NCBI GenBank assembly: GCA_038030265.1 | Contig: CM075942.1 | Span: 66,158,926 to 66,222,925 of the forward strand | Reading direction: 5' to 3' | DNA length: 64,000 nt | From: Corythucha ciliata | Lineage: Eukaryota > Arthropoda > Insecta > Hemiptera > Tingidae | In this document: piece after piece, positions 35,499-49,000 of the stretch | How the letters are laid out: each line of letters begins with the position of its first letter | Position numbering within the stretch: position 1 is the stretch's first letter | Program-made: the position numbers and the translations under genes | The notes under the pieces: generated by a model | What the model was told of the DNA's origin: nothing | What the model saw: the letters and a program-made list of their open reading frames with translations, nothing else | Database searches by the model: none

Positions 35499-38400
35499 CA
35501 GGGCTGGGCAGTAATTGAATTACATGTAATTGAATTACGTAATTCAATTACAATTAGTAATTGGTAATTTTTAATTGATAACAACACGCCATTGTAATTG
35601 GTAATTTGTAATTAAAATCACTTTTTCGAAGTGATTTGTAATTAACAATTACCAATTATATTTCCATCTTCAGAGTCAATAATACTTTGAAAACTCAGCG
35701 GGTACTATTTCGCGCCTTGCTTGGAGCTTTTGGAGGAGTTTTTGCATGAAATTCTCTGAAAAATAAGAGTTTCAAAGCAATTATGACACAAGCGATATCC
35801 TCGAGCTTAGGGTTGCCAATTTGAAATTTGAGAAAAACGGTACAAACGTTTCAAGCCCCAAACCAGTGGCGTAGGTAGGAATTTGTCCTGAGCGGGGGGG
35901 GGGGGTTCAGATTGAAATCTCGTAAGGGTGAGAGGAGGGGGGTAATTTCACATTTTAGTCATCATTCCAACCAGCCAGCACACTCAATGGACATCTTGCT
36001 GGCCTCATCATAGCCTCAATCTCTCAGTTAACGGCGATTTTTGGGCTCTACCCACAAATTAGCGATTTTCTAAATTTTGACCGAGTGTACCGTTCTTCTC
36101 AATTTCAGCCGCAGATTAGCAGTTTTGCCCCTCCTCCTCCAATAGCAATGAATTTGCGAATTTTCTCAGCTTTAGCAGCAAAGTAACGTTTTTATCCCGT
36201 GAGCGATGTTTCTTATTATATCCACGAGTTTTGGCGGTTTCCTCAATTTTTAGCAGCATACTACCAATTTTTTAATTTTTTTACCAGGGGATTAGCACTT
36301 TTCTCAGTTTCAGCTGGAAACTAACGTTTTTCTTAAGTGTTTTCCTCAATATTAGCCGCAAAATAGAGGGGCTTTTCACGAATTAGGATTTTTTTGGTTC
36401 ACCATACGCAATGCATGAGCGATTTTTCTGTTTACTCGCGAATTAGCGGTTTCTTCACCTATTGCCACAAATTGGCGTTTTATTTTCAATTTCAGCCTGA
36501 AAAGTTGCCTTCAGAATCCGCAAATTGGCGTGTATTCAGTTTTTGGTGCAAATAAGAATTTTTCTCAATTTCAACCGCGAATTAGCGCTTTTCTAAAATT
36601 GTAGCGGCGACGCGTCGTAGCGTTTCAAACCTGTGAATTAGCGAATTTTCTCAATTTCAGTCACAAATTGGCGTCTGGCGCAATTTTAGCTGTAAATTGG
36701 CGATTTTTTCCATCTTTAGCCTCGAATTAGCAATTTTCTTAATTTTTAAGCTTAAAATTAACCTTTCTCTTAATTTTGACCAGGCTGATTATTTTATTTT
36801 CTAAATATTACCCGCCAATTAGCGGTATTTCACATTTTACCTCGGCATTAGCAATTTCATATAACTTTTATAGGTATAGATTATTGCTTCTTTTCAGTTC
36901 TAGCCGTGAATTGGCGTATTTTTTAACATTGTACTATAGCCATGCATGAATTTGCCATTTTTCTGAATTTTAGCCACAAAAATGCCTTCAGAAGGTGCGA
37001 ATTTAAATTACAAATGTTTTTTTTTTTTTTCAAACAAAAACATTTACATCTATCCATCCATTTCTGTCAAAAAATCATCATTTTTAAATTATAAATTTCA
37101 CGACACTTAATTCGAGAATTAGTGATGTTTCTCAATTTTAGCTGCGAATTTTCGCTTTTTCTACATTTTAGCAGCGTGGTAGCGTCTCCAATCCGTGCAT
37201 TACCTACCGAGTTTTGTCAATTTTTGCCAAGAATTGGCGTTTGACTCAATTTAAGCTGCAAATTAGCAATTTTTCCCATTTTTCACTGAGAATTAGCACT
37301 TTTCGCCAATTGGAACTGAAAATTAACGTTTTTCTTAATTTTAGCTGCGCTAATTGGTGATTTTTTCAATTTTTGCCGCGAATTAGTGATTTCATTCATT
37401 GTGTATCCGCGAATTAACGTTTTTCCATAACTTCATACCTGCAAATTGCAAATTAGCGATTTTTCCCAATTTCAGCTGTGAAATAGCGTTTTGTGCTAAT
37501 TTTGCGGCTATTTAGCATCCTATTCCCTTTTTCATACGCGAATGGGTGATTTTACGTCATTTCAGTTGTTTTTTTTCCCCCATTTTTGTCCAATTTTAAC
37601 CTTTTATTTGTCAATATTGTCCAATTTGCGTCTTTTATTTGTCAATATTATAGCGTGTTTTCTCAACTTTAACCGCGGGGTTTACCCAAATACAACACTT
37701 TTGCGTTGATGTTTACAATTTATTCGTGAATGGCCTTCATGTACCGCGAATCAGCAACTTTTTTCTTAATTTTAGTCTGGAAGTTGCATCGCGAGGCCAC
37801 GAATCAGCGCTTTTTCGAAGCTATAGCCACGAATATTACCGATTTGATAGATGGTCCGAGGTGAACCCCCTCCCCCCTGTACCTGGGTACACTACTGCGT
37901 TGGGTCTGAAGTCCAAGGATAAAGCTGGACGTACTCGGACCTTTTCGGGCTGCTTCAAGTCCAGAAAATCTGCTAAATCTAACTTCAACGTGAAACGCTC
38001 ACGGAGATTTTATGGGGCTCCTCGGTATGGTCTAGTGCTCCTTCGTTCGTATACTTGTGGCCCTGGGGGGGGGGGGATCTATCCCTTATAGCCCCTCGTA
38101 CCTACACCCCTGCCCCAAACACAAAAAGCTCGAGCCACAAGAAACTCCAATCCAAATAGCTCTAACCACAAAATTCTCAAAGCACAAAAATATTGAACCA
38201 CATAAAGCTGCCATTGCAAAGCTCTCTGAGAGTTAGGTATCGCATGCACAATTTCAAATAAATACGTAAAAAATCCGGGACATATTGCGTCACAGGACGT
38301 CCTTGGCTGAGACACCGGACAATATTAGCCAAATTAGCAAACTATGACTATCCGGGATTCCCCGTGGCAGTTCGCAGGCCGGGATGTGGGGCAAAATTAG

Positions 38401-38718
38401 CCTAATTAGCAAATTTGACCCCGGACATTTCGCAACCCTACTCATGCGATGCGCTGTTCCTGCTTCCTATCTCAAAGATCTGTTCTGACGTTCGATTGTT
38501 GGCTGGGCGCACTAAAAAAATGACAGTGAACAAGAGCAAGACGCTTGCGTGTTCCACAAATCCAGCTCTTGGTTAATTGGTAATAGAAAAAGTAATTCAA
38601 TTACAGTAATTGTAATTTGTAATTACTCGTGGAAGTGAAAAGTAATTTGTAATTAATCCTCTTTTTTGGAAGTAATTTGTAATTAATTACCCAAAAAGCT
38701 GTAATTTGCCCACCCCTG
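35499..38718. mobile_element. hAT-like element, second level of nest
   Basis: An exact 8-bp duplication, TGTACAAA, lies at 35491-35498 and 38719-38726. The ends are CAGGGCTGGGCAGTAATTG and, on the other strand, CAGGGGTGGGCAAATTAC. Next to each end lie runs of TAATTG/CAATTA and GTAATTTGTAATTA. The right part (38113-38718) also has short unique sequence. No transposase frame is present. The element is split by the next insertion. Confidence 0.9.
35864..38112. mobile_element. hAT-like element with family A array, third level of nest
   Basis: An exact 8-bp duplication, CCCCAAAC, lies at 35856-35863 and 38113-38120. The ends read CAGTGGCGTAGGTAGG and, inverted, CAGGGGTGTAGGTACG. Poly-G runs sit just inside both ends (35886, 38066). 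About 36020-37850 is family A minisatellite; 37880-38050 is a unique 3' module (gggtctgaagtccaagg...). Long parts recur at 45190-47323, 48370-49045 and 50915-51189. Confidence 0.9.
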
Positions 38719-39229
38719 TGTACAAAAAGCGGCAGGATAGAGAAAAACCAGTGAAGGGGTAACTCATTTCTGATCGAAATGACCATTTGCACTTTTCCGA
38801 AATTCCGCTTTGTTTCCGAGACATCCACCGTTTTCTGTTGTTTTTTTCAGAAACAGATTGTGCACACGCAATAATTGTTGCAATAGTAAATTTGATGAGC
38901 CCATTGGAAAGAACACAAAATTTTCTATTTAAAGAGCCTATTTTTTATACAGATCAGACGACATCTACTACGTTTTTGAATCAGTTTATTAGCAAGGAAA
39001 CTTAATTCTGGAAGTATTGGTGATATAGTCAGAAAATCAAATTTCCATGGGCTCATCAATTTGCTATTGCAACAATTATTGCGTGCGCAACAAGCTGTTT
39101 CTGAAAAAAAATAAAATGGCGGATATCTCGGAAACAAAGCGGAATTTCGGAAAAGTGCAAATGGTCATTTCGATCAGATATGCCCCTTCACTGGTTTTTC
39201 TCTGTCCAGTCGCTTTTTTTACACCCTGC

Positions 39230-39595
39230 ACATGTCTATTGGGCCGATATTTTACCAGTACCCCGGGCCGGTCAAATCTGTATATCCGCCCCTGGCCGCA
39301 ATTACGAAATTAGCTTTTTGATAAGGCAAAAAACACCCAAAATTGAGGTTTTAAAAAGCGAGTCTACACAAAATTTGTTTTTCAACGAGCAAATTGCAAG
39401 AAATGTTGTTTTTGAATGAGCAAAACCCACGAAATTGGAATTTAAATGAGATGGACCCACAAAATTTAGTTTTTAAAGAGAACAAATTGGGGACAGTAGG
39501 GGCATTGGGAAAAATTAGGGAATTTGGGGGACAGGTCCACCAGGCTTTACAAGTTGAAACCGGAAAGTAGGACAGAAAAAAAAAAAGAAGAAAAG

Positions 39596-39628
<33 letters not shown>

Positions 39629-39640
39629 CCTTTGCCACTG
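39230..39640. other. Low-complexity spacer, no gene seen
   Basis: The segment holds a block of imperfect repeats around gaccaacgagcaaattg and aaaacccacgaaattgg (39340-39480), then an A-rich run of about 45 bases at 39578-39624. The A run may be the tail of a retroposed sequence. I see no coding evidence. Confidence 0.45.
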
Positions 39641-39650
39641 AGCTAACAAG

Positions 39651-39964
39651 AAACGGTCCAGCGAGGTCTTTGGTCCTTGGAAACGGGTCAAAGCGCCCCA
39701 AAAAAGACGGAACAACAGCAAGCTTCCCTTGCAACGGCGGCTCGTCTGATCGAAAATCCGAGCATTTCTTTGGAATTATTTGACCGAGAAACAAGTTGTG
39801 ACCTTCAGACCATAACAAATATTGTTTTTGACCCGATGAAATTGACTATACGCCTTAAAAAAGGAAGTCCACCTCCCCAAATTGCCCTACGGAACTTGTC
39901 TGATGCGCCCCCCTCCCCCCGGTCAATGGCCGTTGGCTCCTATTCATACGATGTCGACCCATAA
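39651..39964 (+). CDS. Possible 3' exon of an unidentified gene
   Basis: An open frame follows a plausible acceptor (gctaacaag) and runs to a stop at 39962-39964. It encodes about 104 residues with a charged segment (SAPKKTEQQQ) and a C-terminal part around DLQTITNIVFDPMKLTIRLKKG. That last pattern, a hydrophobic strand ending in a Gly-Pro-like turn, faintly resembles the end of Ntn-hydrolase acyltransferases, but I do not recognise the family. No upstream exon was found, and an A-rich repeat lies just before it. It ends 57 bp from the RPAP2 stop on the other strand, as a convergent gene would. It could equally be a chance frame. Confidence 0.35.
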
Positions 39965-40020
39965 CGGATAAATACCCGGAAAAAATATGAAAAAAATATT
40001 TTACCATCAGAAGAAAATAT

Positions 40021-43000
40021 TCAAACGCTGTTTCGAATGATTTGTTCAATGTTACGCAAATTAAACATTTGCCTCGCCAAATAATTCAAATCGAGGTTGT
40101 AAGTCATGAGCAAACCAATAAGGCGTTTTTGAGTGGTTGACGACTGATAGACTTCTTTCAGGTATTGATTCCGCAGCGTGAGGCTGAAACAATTATTCAT
40201 CATGAATTCTTGACAATGAAGCAGGGCCCTCCTCCTCTCGCCCGTTGGAACAACCTGTTTACTTACAAAGAAATGAGGATGATGGCAACCAAGTTCCATT
40301 CAGCCGGCTTCATAACTATATTAGTGGAACTGAATGCTAAGGTGATGATGAGTTCGTGGATCTCGCTCAATATGTTGATTCCGTGCAAGTTTAGGGCACT
40401 TTGTATGTCGGGGAGCCTGGGGATTGACATAATTGTCAAATTTCTTGGAGGGAAATCAAGAAAACAAACTTACGTTTTGTTTAATTTGTCCAGGACGATT
40501 CTTCGCCTGGTAGTACGAATGGCGTGATGGTCTATCAACGGCAAGACATTTCCAACATCATCCCCCTCAGTTGTTTGTTCGTTGTCTTTTTTGTCAACAC
40601 TGTCGACAAACGCCACCTTGCTGTCACCCATGTAAAACGACTTCACCTTCAAATCTATCTCCTTGGCTTGGCGTTTTAACTCGTCATAGTCGGGCAACGG
40701 TCGAGTTGCTGACGCCGGCTGACTGTCCTTGAGTTCGATAACGTTCAACTTTCGGCAAATCTCTTCGTAACGCTCGTACATGAGACTATCTTGGGACTTG
40801 CGTTTGTCAACACAGTCGACCGACGCACCGAAGTCCTTTAACAATTCTTTCGTTTTGTCTTCACCCAGAAGAAAGCTCAAGGTGTCGACAGTGAACCAGC
40901 CGAGTAGATTATCCTCGACTTTTTGTCCCGTTGAAATGAGAGATTTCAGTCTTTTTCTATTGTCCAATTGCTGGTGATTTGATTTTCTTTTGTCGAGCGG
41001 ACCGTGATTCGTAATTGTCTTCTCGACGACACTGTCACTAACGGCCGACTTGACTGTCGACGGTTTCATTTCACAACCGTCGTCGCTCGGTTTCGTGTCT
41101 TGAGAACTGTCCGGCGGCGGGGGGGAACACTCATTGGTGGGCTCGCCAGATTTTGAAGGGTTGTCGTCACTTATTTTCATCGCTCGGTAGGCGTCCGTTA
41201 ACGAAGACTCCTCGCGGCGGTCGGTGTCGACTTCTGGCGTCGCTTCGTCAGGTTTAACGGGCTGAGTATGGCCTAAATCTATTTCAACTCCGGAACTTCC
41301 ACTGAAAACAAAGAAACGGACCGAAAATCAAGTGACGAACGAAAGTCTCGTCTCACCGGCCGATTCGAGGGTTCTAGAGAGATCTGATTTTGAGTACTTT
41401 AAATGCCTCAGTTCCATTGGGGTTAAAACTTCCTAAGCGTGGCTTAGTTTAATGCGTAAAGTCGTAGCCGTAGGAGTCTACGAGTAGGAGTTTTGTCGGA
41501 GACTGACGACATACGCTCATACGGCTACAACCTACCTACGATTACCCTCCCCACACCCAGTGCCGTGCCCATGGGGAGGGTTTTGGGAGTCAGACCCCCC
41601 CCCCCCCGGAGTACTTCAGCCCAACATAGTTAAGAAATAACAAAACAAAGAATAAATAAATGAAAAAAAACATAAAAAAATAACTATAAAAAGTAAAAGA
41701 ACGAAAACAAAACAAAAAACGGATTTTTTTAACCATAAAACTCAATATTTAGCACCCCTAAGTAACTATACTCGTACATAGCAATTATACCGCTGACCAG
41801 GCGCGGATTAAACATTCACTCGAGGGGGGGGGGGTGCTTGAGAAATTGGGTGCTTCGCTCTACTAAAAATTTCTTGACAGTCTTCGCTGTCTAAAAATAA
41901 CTAAATAAGCAATTCCCACCTTGAAAAGTGCTAGGTGGAACTCGCGTTCCAAAATGGCAAAACTGACGATTCGCGTCTTGAAAATATCTAGTCTTGACTA
42001 TTTGTGCTCCAAAAATAATCAAACTGTCTTCAATTAAATAAATTAAATGAAAGTGATTATCTTCCGGACGACGATGGAAGGGCATAGCCCAACACGATTC
42101 GAGTTTCGAGAAAAAATGGGCTCCCCGGCGGGATTTGAACCCGCAACCTTTGGATTACTAGTCCAGCACGCTACCAATTGCGCCACGGTGACGCTTTTGG
42201 AAGTCGTACAGCGAGGGATCAGCTCAGCCGAACCCCACCCAGGGCCATTGTTTCTCGAAACTCAAGGCGTTTCTCCTTATGAGAAAGGTAAACCACGCCG
42301 GTGTCATCATATCGTGACTTCATGTGCCCTAAAAATGGCTATACGAACGATTCGTGAGGCCCTGGAAATTCCGGAAAGATCATAATTTCCGCCATGAAAA
42401 TGGCTAAATCAAAACATTCGCGTGCCAAAAAAATGACCAAACTGACAATTGGCGCATTGGTTTGACAGAATATTTGCGGCCTAAAAACGGCTAAACTGAC
42501 TATTCGCGCCCAGGAAAAGCCTTAACAACCCCCCCCCCCCGCAGCACCCGGCAGGCGCTCAAGCCTCTTTGAGCTCCTACGCCATACCCAGATCTAACTG
42601 TGCACTTCACACCCGTACTACGCGGGCGTTTCTGTCGGTGCTGCACGGTTTGTTGAACGCACATCACCGTGAACGCCCACACGAAGCCGAGTGTACCGTG
42701 CCACAGCTCGCCGCAGCCTTATAGTGTAATGGACAATGGCTGGATTCGAACCCAGGCCCGCTGGGTTGAGAAGCAATCATTTTATCCCACCATCGAGGCG
42801 CGCTAGCCTTAACAGATGATTCCTGTCCCGCGCGTTGCAAAATCGACCAATATCCAAACGGACCGTTCACGCCTTGTCTTGACCATTTGCGCCCTCAAAC
42901 GGCAAAACGGACGATTCACCTCTTGAAAATAGTCAAACTGATTATTTGTGCGCTACAAATAGTCAAACTGGTTATTACTGCTCTAAATATGCCGAAACTA

Positions 43001-46000
43001 ACAATTTTTTCCCTGAAAATGCCTGAACAGGTGATGCCTGCTCAAAAAAATGGCCAAATCGATCATTCGCACGCAGAAAATGCCCAAAAAAACGTTATCA
43101 CGTTGATGAAGTTCGATAGATGAAGAAAGATGTAGTCGCCGGTATTTAATTAAATACAAGTACATAGCCCGACACGATTCGAGTTTCGAGAAAAAATGGG
43201 CTCCCCGGCGGGATTTGAACCCGCAACCTCTGGATTACTAGTCCAGCCTAGAAACGCCTAGAGTTTCGAGAAACAATGGCCCTGGGTGGGGTTCGGCTTA
43301 GCTGATCCCTCGCAGTACGACTGCCAAAGGCGTCACCGTGGCGCAATTGGCAGCGTGCTGGACTAGTAATCCAAAGGTTGCGGGTTCAAATCCCGCAGGG
43401 GAGCCCATTTTTTCTCGTAACTCGAATCGTGTCGGGCTATGCCCTTCCATCGTCGCCCGGAAGTTATCACCTTGGCTTGACGTACTATTCAGTCTCATCC
43501 TATAAAGAGCAAAACTGACTAAAAATTAGCGATCTAGAAATAGCCAAACTCGACAAAACTGACTGCCATCAGTTTTGAGACAGAAATGTGATCTAGACTG
43601 ACAAGTAATGCCTTGAAAATACCCAGACGGACGATTTCTTCCCTGGCAATGGCCAAACTGAACATTCGCACTTTGGAAGAGGCTAAATTGGCAATCCCCG
43701 CTCTAAAAATAGCATAACTTATCATTCGGATTCGTCGATGATTCATCCTGAAAATGTCACACTGACTATTCTCGCCCTAGAAATGGCCATAATATGACAG
43801 TTAGCGCCGTAAAAATGCCCAAACTGGCTATTCAAGCCTTATAATTGACAAAAATGATTCTATGTAGCCAATAAAAAGTTGAACTGGAGAGTTGCCCTTT
43901 TTAAAGGCCTAAACAGATGATTCCTGTTCTCAAAATGGCAAAACGACAATTAGCGCATCAAAAATTGCCAAAATGAGCCTTCACGGCATGAAAATGTCAA
44001 AATTGACGATTCACGCCCTAAAAATGGCAAACTATCGTACACTCGTAATCACGCTTCACGCTCTAGAAATAGCCAAACTGACCACTTGCGCCCTCTACGG
44101 GCTACAGGTGGTGTTAACGGCGTATTCGCGCCTTCAAAATGGGTTAGTAAATTAATTAAACTGATGTTATACGGACGACGATGGAAGGGCATAGCCCAAC
44201 ACGATTCGAGTTTCGAGAAAAAATGGCTCTCCGGCGGGATTTGAACCCGCAACCTCTGGATTACCAGTCCAGCACGCTGCCATTTGCGCCACGGAGGCGC
44301 CTATGGGAGTCGTACTCCGAGGGATAAGCTAAGCCGAACCCCACCTAGGTCCATTGTTTCTCGAAACTCTAGGCGTTTCTCCTTATGAGAAAGGTAAACC
44401 ACGCCGGTGTTATCATAGACACATCGCACATTCGCGGGAAAAATTGAGGAAAATCGCTAGTTCGTGGCTAAAATTGAGAAAACCGCTAATTCATGACTAA
44501 TGAGCGTTTGAAATGAAAACGCCAATTTGCGGCTAAAATAGAGAAAAACTCAAATATCCAGCTAAAATTGAGAAAAATACGCCAATTCACGGTCATAATG
44601 GAGAAAAACGCTAATTAGCGGTTCAAATTGAGAGAATACCAACTCGCGGCCTTCTAGTGAATGCAACTTTAAGGCTAAAATAATGGAAAAGCGCTAATTC
44701 GTGACTAAGAGTGAAACAAAACCCACTAATTCGCAGTTAAAATAAAGATAACGCTAATTCGCTACTGAAGTGGAGAAAAATGTACAATTCACGGCTTAAA
44801 TTTAAGAAAAATTGCTCATTCGCGGCTTTAAACTGAGAAAAAGCGCTAATCTGGGAATAAGGTGTGGAGAAAGCGCTGATTCGCGGCTGAAAGTTAGAAT
44901 GAGCCATAATTTAACGCTACGTGGTGTTGATTTCATCCAATTCGTCAAAATTAGGCACTGAAATCTCCAGGTTTTGCACACTTGTGTATCACTAGCGAAA
45001 AAATGAAAGTACCTGCTATTCATTAACGTTGTTTTTCACTGTAATTTTCCATCTTAAAAGCCTTTATTACATGAGAGGGGGGGATTACTGTTCATAAGGG
45101 AGGATTTCGCTTCCAGCCACCAGGGGGGGGGGATGGGCGCCACTGCCCCTAACGAACATATTTGATTTGTACTGACCAGCCTGCGCCTACATGTGACCAG
45201 TGGCGTAGTAGGAATTTTTCTTGATAATCCACCCAGTCAGCACACTCTTGAATCTGGACATTTTGCTGGCCTCATCATAGCCTCAATCTCTCAGTTAAGG
45301 ACGATTTTTGGACTCTACCCGCAAATTAGCGCTTTTCTCAATTTTGGCCGAGTGTATCGTTCTTTTCAATTTCAGCCGCAGGTTATCGGTTTAGCCCCAC
45401 CCCCTCCCATAGCCATGAATTTGCGCATTTTCTCAACTTTAGCAGCAAAGTATCGTTTTTATCCCGTGAGCGATGTTTCTTAATTATCCACGAGTTTTGG
45501 CGTTTTCCTCAATTTTAGCAGCATATTACCGATTTTTAAATTTTTTTTACCAGGGGATTAGCAATTTTCTCAGTTTTAGCCGGAAATTAACGTTCTTCTT
45601 AAATTCTTTCGACAATATTAGCCGCAAAATAGGCGGACTTTTCACGAATTAGGATTTTTTTGGTTCAGCATACGCAATGCATGAGCGATCTTACTCAGTT
45701 TACTTCGCGAATTAACGGTTTCTTCGCCTATTGCCATAAATTGGCGCGGTTTTTCAATTTTAGCCTGAAAAGTTGCCTTCAGAATCCGTAAATTGACATA
45801 TATTCAGTTTTTGGCGCAATTTAGAATTTTTCTTAATTTCAACCACGAATTAGCGCTTTTTTAAAATTCTAGCGGCGACGCGTCGTGTTTTAAACCTGTG
45901 AATTAGCGAATTTTCTCAATTTCAGTCACAAATTGGCGTTTGGCGCAATTTTTAGCCGCAAATGAGCAATTTTATCCATTTTTAGGCTTAAAATTAACCT

Positions 46001-49000
46001 TTCTCTTAATTTTGACCAGGCTGATTATGTTTTATTTTCTAAATGTAACCCGCAAATTAGCGGTTTTTCACATTTTACCACCAAATTAGCAATTTCATAT
46101 ATTTTTTATAGGTATAGATTATTGTTTTACGGCAGTTCTAGCCGCGAATCAGCGTATTTTTAAACATTATACTGTAGCCATGCATGAATTAGCCATTTTT
46201 CTGAATTTTAGTCACAAAAATGCCTTCAGAAGGTGCGAATTTAAATTATAAATGTAAATTTTTTTTGTGCAAACCTTTTTCAAGCCAAAAAATTTACATC
46301 TATCTATCCATTTCTGTCAAAAAATCGTCATTCTTAACTTATTAGTGAAGTTTCTCAATTTTAGCAGCGAATTTTCGCTTTTTCTAAACTTTAGCAGCGT
46401 GGTAGCGTTTCTAACCCGTGCATTACCTACCGAGTTATGTCAATTTTTGCCAAGAATTGGCGTTTGACTCAATTTAAGCTGCAAATTAGCAATTTTTTCC
46501 ATTTTTAACTGAGAATTAGAAGTTTTCCCCAATTTGAACTTAAAATCAACGTTTTTCTTAATTTTGGCTGCGCTAATTGGCGATTTTTTCAATTTTTCCG
46601 CGAATTAGTGATTTTCTTCATTTTGTGTCCGCGAATTAATGTTTTTCCACAACTTTCTATCTGCAAATTGCAAAATAGCGATTTTTCCCAATTTCAGCTG
46701 TGAAATAGCGTTTTGTGCTAATTTTGCGGCCATTCAGCATCCTATTCCCTTTTTTATACGCGAATGGTCGATTTTACGCCATTTCAGTTGTGAATTTGCC
46801 ATTTTTGTCCAATTTTAACCTGAAAGCGTCTTTTATTTGTCAATATTATAGCGTGTTTTTCTCAACTTTAACCGCGGGGTTTGCCCAAATACAACACTTT
46901 TGCGTTGATTTCCACAATTCATTTGAAGAATGGCCTCCATGTACCGTGAATCAGCGATTGTTTTCTTAATTTTAGTCTGGAACTTGCATCGCGAGACCAC
47001 GAATCATCGCTTTTTAGCAGCTGTAGCCACGAATTTTACCGATTTTTGTCTAATAGAGGGTCGGGGGCGATCCCCCTCCCCCGGTACACTACTGCGTTTG
47101 GTCTGAAGTCCAAGGAAAAAGCTGGACGTACTCGTACCTTTTCGGGCTGCTTTGAGTCCAGAAAATCTGTTAAACCTAACTTCAACGTTAAACGCTCATT
47201 TTTGGCGACTTTATGGGGCTCTTCGTTATGGTACTAGTACTCCTTCGTTCGTATACTTGAAGCTCTGGAGGGGGGGGGGGAGATCTATCCCCCATATCCT
47301 CACCCCGTACCTACGCCCCTGTATAGGGTCTTAAATTGCTAAATTGAAGTTTCGGCTCCACTTTTGTAAAGTATAGCGGAGAAAGTGGCGTCTATCCCAC
47401 CCCACCATGATGGCTTGGCGCGAAATCCCCCCCCCCTTGGTGAACAGTGCCCCTCCCCACAAGTATTGAAGAGCTGTAGGAGAAAAAGTAAGTGAATAAC
47501 AATCGGTGCTGGCCTTGGCTAAACATTTGACGCCCTACCGGGCAAATCTTTCACCAGCGCCCCTATAAAGCTGCCTTCAGGAGCCCGCGATTTGGCGTTT
47601 TCTCCATTTTAATCGCAAACTATAGCGTTTTCCCACACTTCAGCGCGTCTTCTCAATTTCATCGGTGAATCATAGCTTTGTCTCCATTTTAGCCGCGAGT
47701 TTTAGCGATTTTTCTCAATTTTTTTCCGCGATTTTCCTGATTTCAGCCGCTAATGAGCGATTTCCCCTAATTTTACTCGTGAGTTAGCGTTATTTTCTAA
47801 ATTTCAGCCACGAAGTTTCGTCCGGGAAACTGCGATGTCCGACGTGCCATTTTCTCAATTTTTCTGTGATTTAGCAAATGTTCTCAATTTAACCCTTAAT
47901 TGGTAAATTTTTCTTGATTTTAGCCGCGAATTAGCGTACCTGATTCTATAGCCGCTAAATAACAATTTTCTACATTTGTGCCGTCAGTGAGAGTTTGTCC
48001 CCGATTTCGGCTGCGAATTAAAAAACTTTTTATTAATTTTATCCACGAATTAGCGGGGTTTCCTCATCTACCCGCGGGTTAGCGATTTTGTTCACTTTCA
48101 GTCCCGAGGTTTTAACCTTCTGAAGCCGCGAATAAGCGTTTCCCCTATTTTCAGCGCTTCTTATTAATTTTCAGTCAGCGAATCAGCAATTTTTCTCCAT
48201 TTTAGACGAAAATTATTGATTGTCTCCACTTCAGCCGCGAATTAGCGATTTTTCTTCGTTTGAGTCGCGAATTAGCGACTTTTCAATTGACTTGTTTCAC
48301 TCTTGGTCATTAATAAACGCTTTTTCTGATTTCATTGGTGAATTAGCGATTTTTCTGCATTTTAACCGCTGATGTTTCTCAATTTTAGCAGCGAATTTTC
48401 GCTTTTTCTAAACTTTAGCAGCGTGGTAGCGTCTCCAATCCGTGCATTACCTACCGAGTTTTGTCAATTTTTGCCAAGAATTGGCGTTTGACTCAATTTA
48501 AGCTGCAAATTAGCATTTTTTCCCATTTTTAACTGAGAATTAGCACTTTTTCCCAATTTGAACTGAAAATTAACGTTTTTCTTAATTTTAGCAGGGCTAA
48601 TTGGTGATTTTTTCAATTTTTGCCGCGATTTAGTGATTTTCTTCATTTTGTATCCGAGAATTAATGTTTTTCCACAACTTTCTATCTGCAAATTGCAAAA
48701 TAGCGATTTTTCCCAATTTCAGCATCCATTCAGCGGCCATTCAGCATCCTATTCCCTTTTTCATACGCGAATGGGCAATTTTACGCCATTTCAGTTGGTG
48801 AATTTTCCATTTTTGTCCAATTTTAACCTTAAAGCGTCTTTCATTTGTCAATATTATTGCGTGTTTTCTCAACTTTAACCGCGGGGTTTGCCCAAATACA
48901 ACACTTTTGCGTTGATTTCCACAATTCATTCGAAGAATGGCCTCCATGTACAGCGAATCAGCGGTTGTTTTCTTAATTTTAGTCTGGAACTTGCATCGCG

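Larger units (their letters stand above)
35485..39229. mobile_element. Foldback element, host of a transposon nest
   Basis: The outer terminus GCAGGGTGTACAAA at 35485 pairs with ACACCCTGC near 39229. Inverted arms of about 210 bp run from 38719 to about 38930 and from about 39035 to 39229, sharing GACCATTTGCACTTTTCCG and TTTGTTTCCGAG. Its first 14 bases are separated from the rest by the insertion at 35499-38718. Without the nest it would be about 525 bp. There is no coding capacity. Confidence 0.78.

Noticed and set aside
42118..42195. tRNA gene reading AGT
   Set aside because: The acceptor stem does not pair fully, the body and anticodon loop suggest different tRNA types, and copies share long non-tRNA flanks. 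It is a SINE head.
45200..47323. 8-bp target duplication for the second family A carrier
   Set aside because: The flanks CATGTGAC and TATAGGGT do not match, so no duplication is claimed although both ends look intact.
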